A stretch of 64,000 nucleotides of DNA from Branchiostoma lanceolatum. Lineage: Eukaryota; Chordata; Leptocardii; Amphioxiformes; Branchiostomatidae. Within the stretch, counting starts at the first letter, position 1. Each line of letters begins with the position of its first letter. The translations under genes and the position numbers were made by a program. The DNA lies in contig NC_089738.1 in NCBI RefSeq assembly GCF_035083965.1, positions 11,434,734 through 11,498,733 on the forward strand. The letters are read 5' to 3'. The notes under the pieces were generated by a model that did not search any database, was not told the origin of the DNA, and was given only the letters and a program-made list of their open reading frames with translations. Shown in pieces: positions 36,858 through 50,500 of this stretch.

Positions 36858-39800
36858 GTTCCACTCGAGTAGTCTCTAACCGGTGTTCATATGTCAAAGG
36901 TTACCATCTCATACTTCAGTTTCTGTGAGGGCCAATTTTAGGAACATGTTTTTGCTGCAGTATTTAAAACGGTAAGGTTTAATGATATCTAGCCGTTATG
37001 TCAAATTCTCCACGATATGTCTTTGTCAATGCTTTGAATCATTGAACTGCGTATGGTTTAATGTTTTGGTAATTGGTAAGGCAAAACATGTATAAACTAT
37101 TTCTTTTTAAACCTGTAGTACAACTTAGAATCACAAGGTGGCACTACACATCTGCAAACTACTTACAGGAAGTTAACATTTAATACATCAAGGAGGTTGA
37201 ATACTGTAAATGCAGAAATGTTCCCAGTGGTTTTATCATCAACTTTTATGTTTGTTGCCCACCTTTGACTGTTAGCACTACTGTTGTTTCAAACGCGAAC
37301 TTAAAACCACCGCCAAGTCAACAGGATCTAGTTTCTGTCATAACCAGGATAAATGCTTGGAACATAACTGTTGTCTATTCTTTTTATCTAGACGGGAACC
37401 GAATAATGACTAATATGGGCAGAAATTCACAGCTACAGCTGGGCTTTTACTCCACTCATCCTATGGGTACCACCACAACAGAAATACCCTGTCACAAACG
37501 GTTTCAGCCAATCTCCCAAGGAGGACCAGTCAACAGCCATCACTATCTTCTGAACCGTTCTTACTGGTCTTTTCTTTCTGTAGGTCAAATGTTTGTGGTA
37601 TGTCATCGCTCAGATAACAATACTCCAGGCCAGATTTGAGGACGATAGTTCAGTGTTCACATGCCTTCTCTGATATCTAATCATTGTTAGTCATCACACC
37701 ACCCACTATTATCAGTTTTGTGATTCAGAAGTGCCAGTCATCTAGTGGAATCAGTGCAGTAGTCCCATTGTTATCTCCAAGCCTGCATAGCAGGATATTA
37801 GAACAAATTTGTGCTTTTAGCTAGTCCTTCAAAATTTTGAACGTCAATTCTTAATTTCAGCATGTCGAAAAGTCAAGTCTCAAGTAGATATACGTGTATA
37901 TGATGTAGGTTTTGTGTATTTGTGTGAACTTTCATAGCACTGTTGAACTTTTTCATTTTTTTTCTTAGATTTTCCCAACTTCCAGGCTCTGATACATCCA
38001 AATGTTGCATCGATTGAGACATGAATCAACTTTGCATTCAAATTTTGTATCATAACTAAAAACTTCTGAGGAAATTGATTGTGATATTTGGAATGTGTGG
38101 TGTTAGCAAGATGAAGGTCAAGGTTGATTTTCGACCCCCAGGCATGTGACCTTGGTCCTGCCACAGGACCTCAGATTTTTGGGTAGGAGATGGCTTTTGA
38201 AGAAGTGTTGTAGGGTTGGGCCCCCTAGTAGCTTGCTCTGGTTTATGGTTTCTGTATATCCATGAAACATCAAGCTTTATTTACATTTATGTATCTTTCC
38301 TTTGATTATGTAACTCACATAATGGTTCAGTTGGATGTTTTGTTTCTCTAAATTCGTTTGTCGAATCAGATTCAAGGTAATTACTGCTACATGTATGCTT
38401 ATTGATGTTGGCCAACAAATTATACATGTACAAACAAAACACAGTAAAGAGACAACACTCTTTCTTTCAGTACCATGTGGATACAAAGGTTTTATTTTTT
38501 TTCCTCTTATAGTATGGTAGAATGACATTATCATACACATCTTGCTAGACCAACTAAACTGAGCTGCAAAATATATGTAGAAAAAAATTTAACATGAAAA
38601 ATACACTGGGCTAGATGTTGTGTTGTTATTAATAAACATAACAAGAAGAGTCGAAAAAACGAGTCTTGCACTGAGTATATTATTGAGATGAATTCACAAC
38701 TTCGGTACATGGTGCCTACATACAAACTCGGAAATATTTACAAAAGTTGGAGGGATAGAGACTTAGGACACATCAAATACAGGGGTATAGTAAGCCCTTG
38801 AGTCTGACTTTAACACTGAACATCATCATCATCATGCAGTATTGTGGTCCAATCATACAAGCTAGAAGATCGCTAAATACGATCTTGCCAACCTAGGAAA
38901 ATGTCAACAGGACAAAAGTCAACTCAACTGCTAGTAGCACAGTATGATAAACATCACATATCGTACAAAACGATGATTGGGCCTTGTGAACTCTGTTTGC
39001 ACCACTGTTTGAACAGTAGCACAAACAGAAGTGGGAATTAACTGTTTGTAGACTTGCTCACTTCTTTTTTTATGTACAATCCTTATTTTCACACATTGCT
39101 AGGACACATCTCTATTCTACACTAATCACAATCATACATACAGGTCAAAGGGATAATTTATTTCCAAATATTTTCTAAAAAGATTTCTGTTTCCATCCCG
39201 TAATACACTTTACTTCACTGAGTCAAAACTTCTGCGTACATTTCACTGATTATCTACTTTGTCCAGAATCAAAACTTAAAAGGAAACAGAATATTTTCAC
39301 ATCTTCTAGCAACAAGATGTTTTAAGAATTTCTTTTGTTTTTCATAACTCCTGACGCAAGATTATAAATAGGTCTTATGTTTTTCACGTTTAAAATGCTT
39401 AAAATGCATGTCAATGATTCTCTAAAAAAACAAAACTTTTGTATAACTTATTGCTTCAACAAGTAGTTAAAATCATCTTCAGTGAAATGTTACACAAGAT
39501 GTAACTGGGCCAGCCAATCACAATCCAGGACTTCTCTTTTTAAAAAATCTCTTTGCAATCGCATCTTTAAAACAATTTCATTTGCTTAAAACTGTTTTCA
39601 CTTGAGTAAATCGTTGTCTTTGTTCAAATTTTGCTCAAGTGATCACAGGAATAAGCTATAATAAAAAAACAGTCACACCAAAAGATATGCATATTTTTTC
39701 ATGTTGAATGTATGAAACATAAGATTGCAAAGGATTTGTTATAATTTCTTTGAAAGGGGACAAAAATAGAGAGCTTTTTGAGGAAAAATTGTCCATCTGA

Positions 39801-41331
39801 CCAGCATGTAAGCTATAATACTTAAGTCTTTATCCATCAAGCCATCTTCACCAATCAGTTTCCCATTGAAGGATTGAAGTCTACACATCTCACAGCATTA
39901 TGGTATTCAGGACTCTGAATAATAATAATAATAATATCAAGATTGAAATTAAAGTTACTTACTGTAGTCTCCAAAACTATACATTACTGGCTGCCTGAAA
40001 GAGTGGTATATGAGGTGGTTTACAACTTTATGTGAAGATATGTTAACAGATATGCTGGACTCTTTTCAAAATCCTGTAAAATTGTCTAAGTTTCAAGATA
40101 ACTTATCGGTGCCACATGATAATTGACAACTAAATATATTTACATGTTTATTTCTATAGACAAGATATGGGTGGCTCAGCCGGCCACAGAGTTGTATAGG
40201 GAACAAGCTTCCCTTCGTTGTGATGCTCAATCTAAATGTACTTCTGTGTAGCAAGCACAGAATTTTTATTTACGACACTCAAAAACAGGTATTCAAACCA
40301 CCCTGAGCTAATTTACACAGTGTTCCCAAACGAAAAAGAGAAAACAGTATCATTTTTTTCAAGAAGCGACATAAGCCAGAGCTCAAAATTGGACAACCCT
40401 CTTTTACAACTGTTCTGTTGACTATCGAGAAATAGGAGCTACTTTACACATAGGATTGGTCCGTATGTCGACAACTTGTTTTGCATGAGTTCACTGTACA
40501 AAATTGCAGGGCACACGTTACTGATACTTTCGTTTCTTTTTTACAGCAGCGGCATAAAGGTATGTCGCGACATCGACGTGTCACATGATCAGCGCATGCA
40601 CCTTATTGGTCCATTGTGATAAACCCGTGCCACACCAAAGCTGCACGAGCTAATTCACAGCCAATCGGGCCATTCTCGCAGTGTCATTTAGAAGCGTATT
40701 ACGTCTTCACCATTGCAGTTGGCATGGCAGTGCATATTCTACAGTGAAGGCATAGTGTTGAGGTATCGTACACAGAGTGGAGAGGTCCCTTACACTATAA
40801 TCACAGGTGACATGAAGGCAGGTTACGGAGAAGTGTACAATGTACGTGCACAAAGCAAGGGACACCGATACACCAGCGACAGAACACAGAGACACACGTA
40901 ACTTCTGCATGTCTTGTGAACACACCAAGGACTCTACGTGTCAGAGCTCAACATACAAGATCATTCCCGACCTAGCTGCTGTTTGCGGACTTAAACATTT
41001 CTCTCCCACATGTGTACGTCTTAAAGGTGTCTACTGAGAAGACTTACAAGGGTGAGAGGTTCCAGTTGAACGTTCGTATTCTGTCCTTAATTTTCATCTT
41101 GAAAGAGTCACACTTTTTTCAAGTGGAACCTCTCACCCTTGCCTTGTGTACAATCCTACAGATTTTTTTTAAACATCATATTCTTGTCTCATTCTTCTAG
41201 GGCTGTCTTAATTATTCTTATATATATCACATCAGGGTCTCTTCTAGTACGTCCTTCCAAAGACAACGGTCTGCCAGTTGCATCTCTTCAATATTATTCA
41301 GTCTGTACAGTTGGGCGCATCATGAGGACGA
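36858..41331. other. Interval between MED11 and glypican
   Basis: No supported gene. It includes the degraded foldback copy at 37202-37320, an AAT-repeat near 39918-39935 and a minus-strand AATAAA near 40265, which could end the glypican transcript about 1.07 kb past its stop. An inverted repeat lies at 41048-41140. The MED11 promoter must lie just above 36857, but no clear core element is visible. Confidence 0.4.
41048..41140. repeat. Inverted repeat with 23-bp arms in the glypican 3' region
   Basis: 41048-41070 (starting AAGGGTGAGAGGTTCCA) pairs with 41118-41140, with one mismatch and a 47-base loop. It falls 190-280 bases past the glypican stop, so it is probably within the 3' UTR. Confidence 0.85.
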
Positions 41332-41525
41332 TCATAAGGACCGCAGACACAACAGCAAGGCCGCCAGGGGGAGGAGGAGAAGGGCGGCGGCGGGCCGTAC
41401 TGTCGCGGCGTCCGACTGCGACGCTCTGCTGTTGATTTTGTCCGTGCTCGGCGGTGTCGTGCTGAACCAGATGTCCGTGTCGCCGTCTCCGCTGCCGCTA
41501 CCAGATCCGCTGCTCGTCCAATCGG
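41332..41525 (-). CDS. Glypican last exon: HS attachment site and GPI signal
   Basis: (S)[19 protein letters not shown] gives three to four consecutive Ser-Gly sites with acidic flanks, the classic heparan sulfate acceptor. The tail [20 protein letters not shown] is the GPI-transamidase signal; the omega site is probably in SDAA. The cysteine that follows the SG cluster in vertebrate GPC6 is absent. Confidence 0.93.
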
Positions 41526-44500
41526 CTGGGGGGAGAGGAGAAGAATAGAGCACGGTTAAGTTTCAATCTAAAACAACAGGAACTACTTCTTTGCTTTAAC
41601 TACGGATGACCCATCATTAAGGTCACGTAAACATGTAGCTCTGGTAAAGCACCTAGAGGTCTGCATCTTCCCTGCCCATCCACAAATGAAGAGAAGAAGA
41701 GGGCATGGTTAAAATTTCAATCTAAAGCAACAGGAAATACGTTTTTGCTTTACCAACACCTGTATTAAGGGTAGATGACCCATCATTAAGGACATATAAA
41801 CACATGGCTTTGGTAAACCACCTAGAGGTCTGTGTCATCCCACCCCATATACAAATAGGCCACAATCTAAGTCCAAAACTTAGGATTACAATATGTAAGT
41901 AGAGTGTAACTGGGATCAACTTTTTGTTGATGAATAAGGCAGATGTGGGTCACTGCCCGATTAGCTGGCATATCTATCTGAAAGATAACAACCTGTGCTC
42001 TAATACAAAAGTAGCTTAGCACATGCCCAGCATTCGAAGCAGTCCCAAGATGGCTATCTTTAGCGCTACACAAAGATAGAAATATTCTCAGTTGTTACAC
42101 GCAAAGTTGACTTTAATTTTGGTCAGTTTCTTTGCGTTAATCCGAAAGATCCTTTCCTGTTAGTTCTGCCGCAACTGTTTACCTTCTGAAGCCTGCAATT
42201 GGCCTTGGCTACTTGAGATTAAACATTGAATGTTTTGATAGCTTATAAGTATGCATTCTTGCAATTACCTGTAAAAACAACCAGTGCTTATTGTGTAAAT
42301 GCTCAGTTCCTTCCTATGTTTATGTGTAGGATTTAATTACCTATGTATCCTTGACACTTGCATCAACTTGATCTTATTTGCAGAAACAGAAGGAAGTTTG
42401 CAATCTAATACAGTATCAGGAATATTGAATTTTACCGAAGCACTACAATAAATTTTTTATCGTTTAGAAAGCTCTTGTCTGTATTTTTAGTCTTTTTTTC
42501 AGAGCTTACCATTTTATCTCTTTTTGATATTCAGCGACTTCTACTTTTTTTCTTTAAAAAGATTAAGAAACAACTGACTAAAGCAGTGTTGCCTTGAATA
42601 TTTCCAGTCGCAATCCCTTGGATTGAGGAGATTTTCATTTACATCAACAACGTGTGAAGACTCACACCTGGACTGCTGCTTCTGAACCACATGGTCCGGG
42701 GTTCCAATCCTGGTCTAACCATCAGTGTTTTAGATATTTCCAAACATGGCTTAGCTATTACTCGTTAACAAATCCAATTCAGCTTTGTGCTGCTAGCGTT
42801 TTCTTCTACCAACAAATCATTGTCTCTCACTAAGAATCGGGGCTGTCTCCAGGACCCGTTCCTCCATCCCGCCCAGGACGGAAATTTGCTTGTTGGGACG
42901 CAAAAATGTTTTACCTTGTCCGTCTCAACTTTATGACATGCAATATATCTTCATAAGCTTAAAATGACAAATTTAACAAGGAAAATTCAACACATTGGCT
43001 CCCAAACAATGAATGGGACAGAAAAAAATTAAAAGCTGCAGACAGCCCTGCTCAGAATATTTTTGTGTCCCTGACATTGTTTGGGAGCCCATGTTGTTAA
43101 TTTTTGTCATTTTAAGTTTATGAAAATACATTTTCATCCATAGATCTATCATGTCATGAAGTTCAGGATTTTGTCCATCCAACAAGCAAATTTCTGTCCT
43201 GACAGGTCCTGGAGACAGCCCTGCTCTCCCTACACGTCAGCCAATAGGACGAGTACTTACAGCTGTCTATCCAGTCCACGTCCAGCCCGTTGTAGGCGTT
43301 CTTGAGTTTACTGGTGATGAGTTTGAGCTGCGTGACCTGCTGGCGGACCAGCGCATCCGGCCGGCTCACGTCCACCTCCACGTCCGGGTTGTTGATCTGG
43401 TTGGCCAGACCGTCGCCCATCACTTCCGGCAGGTATCTGCGAAACGCAACGGACTTGTCGTTAGTAATGTGTAACACCTTGATGCTAGAGAATCTGCATA
43501 AGTAACATGTAACGCCTTGATATGCTTTGTGTGGCCAGTACTCAAAACTTATCAAAAGAGTGAAGTGACGTGTAACACCTTGATGCTGCTTTGTGTTGTG
43601 TGGTCAGAACTTTAACCTTCTCCCTGCTGCCTAACTCTGTAACTGATAGGGAATCGGGTGCCAAACAGCTACTTCAGTGTGCTAGAGGCTAGAGAATCTT
43701 TATTAGTAAACGTGAAACATCTTGTTGATACTTTGTGTGGTCAGTACTTATCAGTTCTTAAAAGAGCGGAAGGCTAGAGAAGCCACAGTTCTATCCAAAC
43801 ACCATATTCTAGGCACTGTAGAAGGGCCTGATGTTCCAGAACAGGTCTACAGAGGCACCATAAGGCCTGTAGCCAATGAGGACAACCTTCATAGTGTTTG
43901 AACAGTAAAGACAAACCAAGACTTAAAGTTAAAGAGTTTTCATTTTGAAAGCATTAGAAATTGTAACGTCAAGGACTAAAATTTCCCGTCTTTGTAGCAA
44001 TGTTTGTTAAAGAAATAAACATAATGACCGATTGAAAGCTTATGGTATACTAATTCTTTATCTATTCACGAATCTTTAGGGTAGTCCATTCAGTTATTAT
44101 AGATCTAATTCCAAAAGTCAAGGATAATCTTTTTATAAAAGTGCTTTCAGCTATTCCAAAACTCTTGTGAAAACTTCTACCACCTGTAGGAAGACTACAA
44201 ACGTCTTGCTTGTGTTGTTTCAGGTAGTTTGTCAGCCTGTTGCTTTCTGAATCATGAGGGCCCTCCAGTGTAACAGTAACTCAAGTATGCCGACTCTACC
44301 ATTCATCAGTTTCTCTAGCAGTTACTCTTCACTGCACCAACAAGTTTACAATCCATCATCTATACCTTACCTGACAAGGCGTGCCTTTATTATTACCGCA
44401 CAGAAATACATCACCCAATGTTCTTTGTTGCAAGTTATGACTTATTCTGGTACAGGGATTCAGTGTATTGATCAGTTGGAAAACTAGAGAAGTTTCTGTG

Positions 44501-47500
44501 TGGAGGAGTTTGTTGTGTATGGAGCGGACAGACAAAGCATGCTCTTGGATTACAGCAGTGGTAATGCCCCTGAACAAGCTTTCATGTGCACCGTGTGACA
44601 AATTAGCAGGGGCTAACCTTAACAATAGCTTTCTATGTAGCACCACTTGACTGTGAAAGATGGTGTTCTGAAGTGACGGCTGATTCAATAGAGGGGAGAG
44701 GCTGAAATCCCGGGGACTTTACCTGGCGTTTGGACACAATCTGGGTGGGTTTACCTACTGGCATTTTGTTACCGTAATGGGGTGTACAGCCATGCAAGAG
44801 AACTGCGAAAAGTGCTCAGCGTTAGAGTGGTAAACAAAGGAACCACACAGAACACCGGACAACAACACACTGTCCACGTCGTAACTTATGACAGGCAGCG
44901 AGAGCCCAAGGACATTTTCTCCCAAAGCACCCACATTGCTTATAGGCTCATCCTCACATTTTGTTTTCAAATTTACTCATAGAAATGTGATATCTTCAGA
45001 TTTTCACCCTTAATTACGAACTTATCTCCGTTCAACGCATCATTGTCATTTCACTCCCTCGAAGGTCACGTTGCAGAAAGGCTTTACTGCCTTGTTGGCC
45101 CACTAATGAGGTACAAGTTAATCTCGCTTCAATCTATAGACTTATCGACCCAGATTAGACGCCCCAACTTCAAAGCTAACTTTGGCTGCCCAAGGCCTTG
45201 TTCCCTTCAGAGGAGCAGCTATGGAGGGTAATTACCTCCTGATCACGTTTGGAGAGTTAATCTGTGAACAGGGCGATGGGGATGCAGTCTGCCTTTGAGG
45301 GACAGACTATCACAGATATCTCATTACTGGAGGGGGGTCGTCAGGTTGTCTCCAAAACTGGCCAACAACTCTTCTTATCAACAAGTATATCGCTGAAGCT
45401 TACTACTGTGTCTGGGACACTGTATAGCTCCAGGGTGAACAAAACTAAGTAGAGCCAAAAGTGTTTTTTTTGCCACACAACCTTGATTGATTGTTGGGAG
45501 TATTACTATGCATAAACTGGAAAATGTCTTGCCAAGTCAGGATAGTTTCCTCTATTAATATCGGATTTACATTTGTACCTTCTTGCAGTTTGAAAGGAAA
45601 CTGCTAGGGTCCTAAAACGTAATACCTTGAAGACTTGATTCATAGAATGAAATTTACAAGTATCCAAACTTTTTTTCTGTTTTTATACAACTTTTTCTGT
45701 ACTCATGATATAAGCTACTGTCACTGCAACTTTTAAACGGCAATCTCTTTTGTGTTTAGCTAGTAATATAGCAAGAAAGGATGTATAAAAAACATAACAA
45801 AAGTTTGTGTGATCTTACCTTCCTTTGAACTGTCCGTTCCAGCAGTTCTTGTCGTTTCCCGCGGGTGCCGCGATCTTCTCGTCGTTGCAGATGGAGTACG
45901 GCAGCCTCGACCAGATCTCCCTGAACAGCTCGATCTTGTCCCTGATGTCGCGGACAAGACGGTCCAGGCTCGTTCCGGCCGCGGTTGTCGGTCTCTCATC
46001 GTCCGAGTTGGGCGCCCGGAAGCGGCTGCTGAGCTGGGTGAAGGAGGACCCACCTCGGAAGCCGTCTCGGACGGGCTGGCCCGCTTCTCGCTTCATCTTC
46101 CCGAATTTGGGCTCGCCACAGCCACTGAACACCTGGAGTCACAACAATAACAATCACCGTTCAATCATGTTTCAATTGACAAAAACTGCCAACTATCTTA
46201 TCGGTACTCATCTAGACCACACAATTTTCATTTTATGGATGACATCATCCAAAGACCTGTTACAATGGTGGAAAAATGGGGGAGGGGGGCAGCCTATATC
46301 AAATGGATGACATCATCAGAAGATCTGCAGAAAGAGCAAAAAATGGGGGAGGGGGGGCGGCCTACATCAATGTATATTGGGATGTCAACATTGTGTAGCC
46401 TTGGATGGAAATCTGGGTTTCATCTTCTATGGAAGACAGGGGATAGAGGACAGCAACAGGAAGTCTAACCATTAATTACATTACTGCAGGGTATCATTAA
46501 CAGATACTGGGTTTTAAATATTTGGTCTACAGAGATGTTGAAGCACAGGGAACCATATCCAACATACACTGGCTGTGCCTGTGTCACATAACGAATTCTG
46601 TTCATGGAATTGGTAAGAACAAGCCATCTAAGGAATTGACTGTTCTTAGCTGTTACTGTTGGTGCTTACACACCTGGGTGCACCACTACTGTCTCAAGAA
46701 AGTATGTCTCTACTTCTCAACTAGAGGGATAGGCTACAACTTCTTGAAGTCGTTTCCAAAACAAAATAGGGTTCAACCCTGTTTTCCAATAAGAAGTGCT
46801 GAGCAGCTGAAACCACAGTGCTAACTACACTGCCAGTCTTCTGTGGATACTGTTCCACATCATTTGACCAGCCAGCCTGTGGCCTGAGGCCTTCTGGTTC
46901 TAAGCCCAGATGACAGACACGATGTGATAAAACTAGATCTCCTGGCTACAACATGTCTCCGATTCCTGACCGTTCGCAACGAAGCACATGGCAGCCATAA
47001 CCGGCCATGTATAACTGTCCGACCAACTGGTTTGTACTGTATAAAACTACCCAAACAGGGGCCTGACGTCCAGATGCTGGTAGGGTGTGGGTAGAGTTAT
47101 CATGGGCAGGCTGTGTGGTGTCTTTGATCTCCCCACTTCTTTACTGTCTGCACTTTATGTCAATTATCCGCCAATCGGGGATGCTGACTTCCAAACAATT
47201 CAAACAGCATGTCTAACTTTGGGTTGACCAGTAAAAACGGCCACTCATCATGCAAGAAACAGACAGGTTGGGCGCACTGACTCCAAACCCACATGTACAT
47301 AATCAAGCCAAGGATAATCCTTATCATCAGGCATTTCCTGGCATTCCTGCAGTTATTAAGACAAACAGTTATGCTGGGCACTGAGAGGACAGCTAGGGAT
47401 GATTTACCGTAAACTGGTTCCAATCAAAGCGCAGAGAAAAACCAGTCTAGTCAAATCAAGTCTGGTGGCTGAGCACAAAAATACAGGGTCTGGGATATGT

Positions 47501-50500
47501 GTAGGTGTCTGGCAAAAGGGTAGCACTTACTGGATCCATTTACGTGGTGGGAGTGCTACCAACCACGCCGCACACTTGTGGAAACACACCACTCCAACAG
47601 ATACACAAACCTCTACTTCTGCGCTGTCTCATCACTTCTGTAGTATCAACATTCAATAAACAGGAATTGGCCATAACCTTCAACACACTACAGACGCCTC
47701 ACAGTATGACGCAAACGTTCTCATTGGATAGTTGAGATGTTACAGAAGTTCAAAGCTTCAAGACGGTTTCTATTTCATCCCTCGATGATTTGTGGCTTGT
47801 GTGTTATGGCGACTTGAATTGCCTAACAGCGGCACTAAAAAGGGAACGGCAAAATCCCAAATATAATTGGTATGTTCATCGCACTAATCCATCCATTACT
47901 GACATGTAAAGCTCCAAACAAGAAGATTCCTGGAGGCAAGTTTGCAAGAAATGCAAGGAGAATCCAACCAATCCTTCCTGTAAGGTATCATATCTTTTCT
48001 AAGCTCCGAGAAGCTAGCAGTCAAATGGTCGGATGATGATGCACAAGGCCAGCGTAAACCAACCGGGCCTTGAGCCATTCTCACCTTCAAGATGATCATA
48101 CCCAGCTTCTCAAAAGCCTCTCCTATAACTCACTGTCATAAAGACCTTCAACAGAAGCCAACCCTCTGGAATAGACAATTATAAGACGTCTATATATGGA
48201 GCCTCAGATGTGATGGTACCAGGGCTTCAGGTGAAACCAGTAATGAAGGTACATAGCTGCGGCCTACACAGGATTACTTGCAAATTAAATCTTAATTTGG
48301 GCCGTACCTGGGGGTATGGATAGGTAGATTTACTTGGAGGGACTGTCCAACAATGTCTAGGAGGGAGGGGACTGTATCTCATCTAAAGCAGTCATTGTCT
48401 GAATAGGAAATGCCGGTTGTGTTGACAAAACAAGGATGTATTGCCGACAATGTTTGTCCCAGACTCTTTGTCATGAATGGAAGGGAGGGTAAACTTGACT
48501 TTTAACACACTGAGACCAAAAGCAAAACATATGGTAAATAAAAAGATAATAATCATACACTGTGGTTGACATGGAGCAGAGATTCTTTCCTTAGCACTCT
48601 TAAGTGTTAACTATATATCCGAGGGCTCAGTTTTTGTTTCAATATGTAGGTGATAGCATTAATACATTATGCACACATGCCTTCTTTAGCAACAGTAAAA
48701 TGGACTTACTGCCATTGTTTTACCTTTTCGTGTATCTTTGCAGTTTTTGGACTGTTTTGATCACCTTAGCCCCATGTTAGACCTACACCTGTACCACAGG
48801 TGACAGGTGTGCCCTTGAAAATTGTCAGGTGCATTTCTGTAAACACTGTCCTCACCACAAGACATACACATCGCCATATGTCTTTCTAGACAGGCTGAAA
48901 CAAAGAGAGCTTTGAAAATCAGCATACACGGAAAACTCTCTTTTTATGGAAGCAGAAAAATTCTTCCCAACAAAACGTTTCCTGAAACCCTTTCTTTGAT
49001 CACAATCAACAAAAGGTTTTCAAATTTCTGCATAGAGATAATAAGATAAGATAATAAAGCATTTTACCCCCTTTCCAACAATGGTTGCTTCCAAATGACT
49101 GCCGATACTAAAAGCTTGAAATCCTACCCGCAATCTCATTCTCATACCCTTCACGGGGAATCTTAAACGTTGTAAATTATATAGGAAATGCGGTATTAGC
49201 TTCCAACTGTGCAAATACTTGTAAATTATCACCCTGTTATGTGCTATGGAATATACTGCATGACCTAGATAATAACCGATAACTATCGTTTCTGGCTGTA
49301 TTTTCACAGGAATTTATCAAATCCACCATGCATAATTAGGATGAAATCTGTGAGTGAGGTCCAACTCCAAGCTGTGCCAAGAGGAATTTTGTAAATAAAT
49401 AATGACGAGTGATAAATAGTAAGGCGTAACAAGCTTTTAGGACACGCAACATTATTAGGGGGATGTTAAGAGATTATTGCGTTACAAATGAAAATTTGTT
49501 GGATCTGATCGAATCAGGGAGCGATCGCACGGGGCGAGTAATCTCATTTGTATCTGCAGAGTCTGTTAACGAGGAAAAGTATCCGCTATGTCGTTATGTT
49601 ACAACTGTTAATTTCTGTATCAGAACATTAACATGGATGATTTTATACAGATCTAACAGGACAGTTAAGAATGGTTAGCAAACCGAAGCAGACACTCCTA
49701 AGACAGTTTTGGTACAGATCAAATTAAATAATTTTGTTCAAACCTGAATATAATGACTCTCAAGTCTTTTCATCGCTTATAACATCTTTTTATCTAAAAT
49801 TAGAGGCAAATATTTTGGGAACATTGCTCTCTCAAACCGATTAATCATATGAATACCTTACAAAGACTGATTGTTTTTCAATTCTTTTTGAAGTCATTCA
49901 ATCGACCTTGCTGAACATTGCCTGGAGAAATGTGGCAAGACTCTGAGAGGAAAATAATAAGTGCCGGTGGCAGGGTTACGTCCCGATCTCATCTTTCTTT
50001 CCTCTCACGTCAAATCACCCCATCAATTCCCGCGCTCATGAAATTTTGAGCAGACAAGTGGGTTTGCCAGCGCCGAGGTGAAAAGTGCTGATTCTCTAAT
50101 CTGTTTTGTAGAGGCAGAGAGCACCGCTGCCCCCTGGGTAATAAAGTCATCGGCTCGTCAGCTGTTGTGAGAGGCTGATTGGACAGTCACTCTCTTTCCT
50201 AGGCCTGCGCTGTATTTTGTTACTACTGTTAATATTGGACATGGCAGCGGACGTTGATATAAGGAAAGGCTAGGGGCGTGTGCTGCAATAATGTTTTGAA
50301 ATGACTAGAAATAAAGGGCTTCCCTCCAATATGAAAAATGACCTTAGATGTAAAAATGTTGCACAAAAGTATGCTTCTGTCATATCCATATCATTTCAAC
50401 AAGAAAAGCTATGTAAAAGCATTTCAAAACCAGTATCGTATACTGTAATAATGTTTTGGAATGACTAGAAGCAAAGGGCTTCTCTCCGATATGAAAAATG

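Noticed and set aside
42680..42720. tRNA-like B box 'ggggttccaatcctgg'
   Set aside because: There is no matching acceptor stem or A box within 75 bases upstream; at most a SINE relic.
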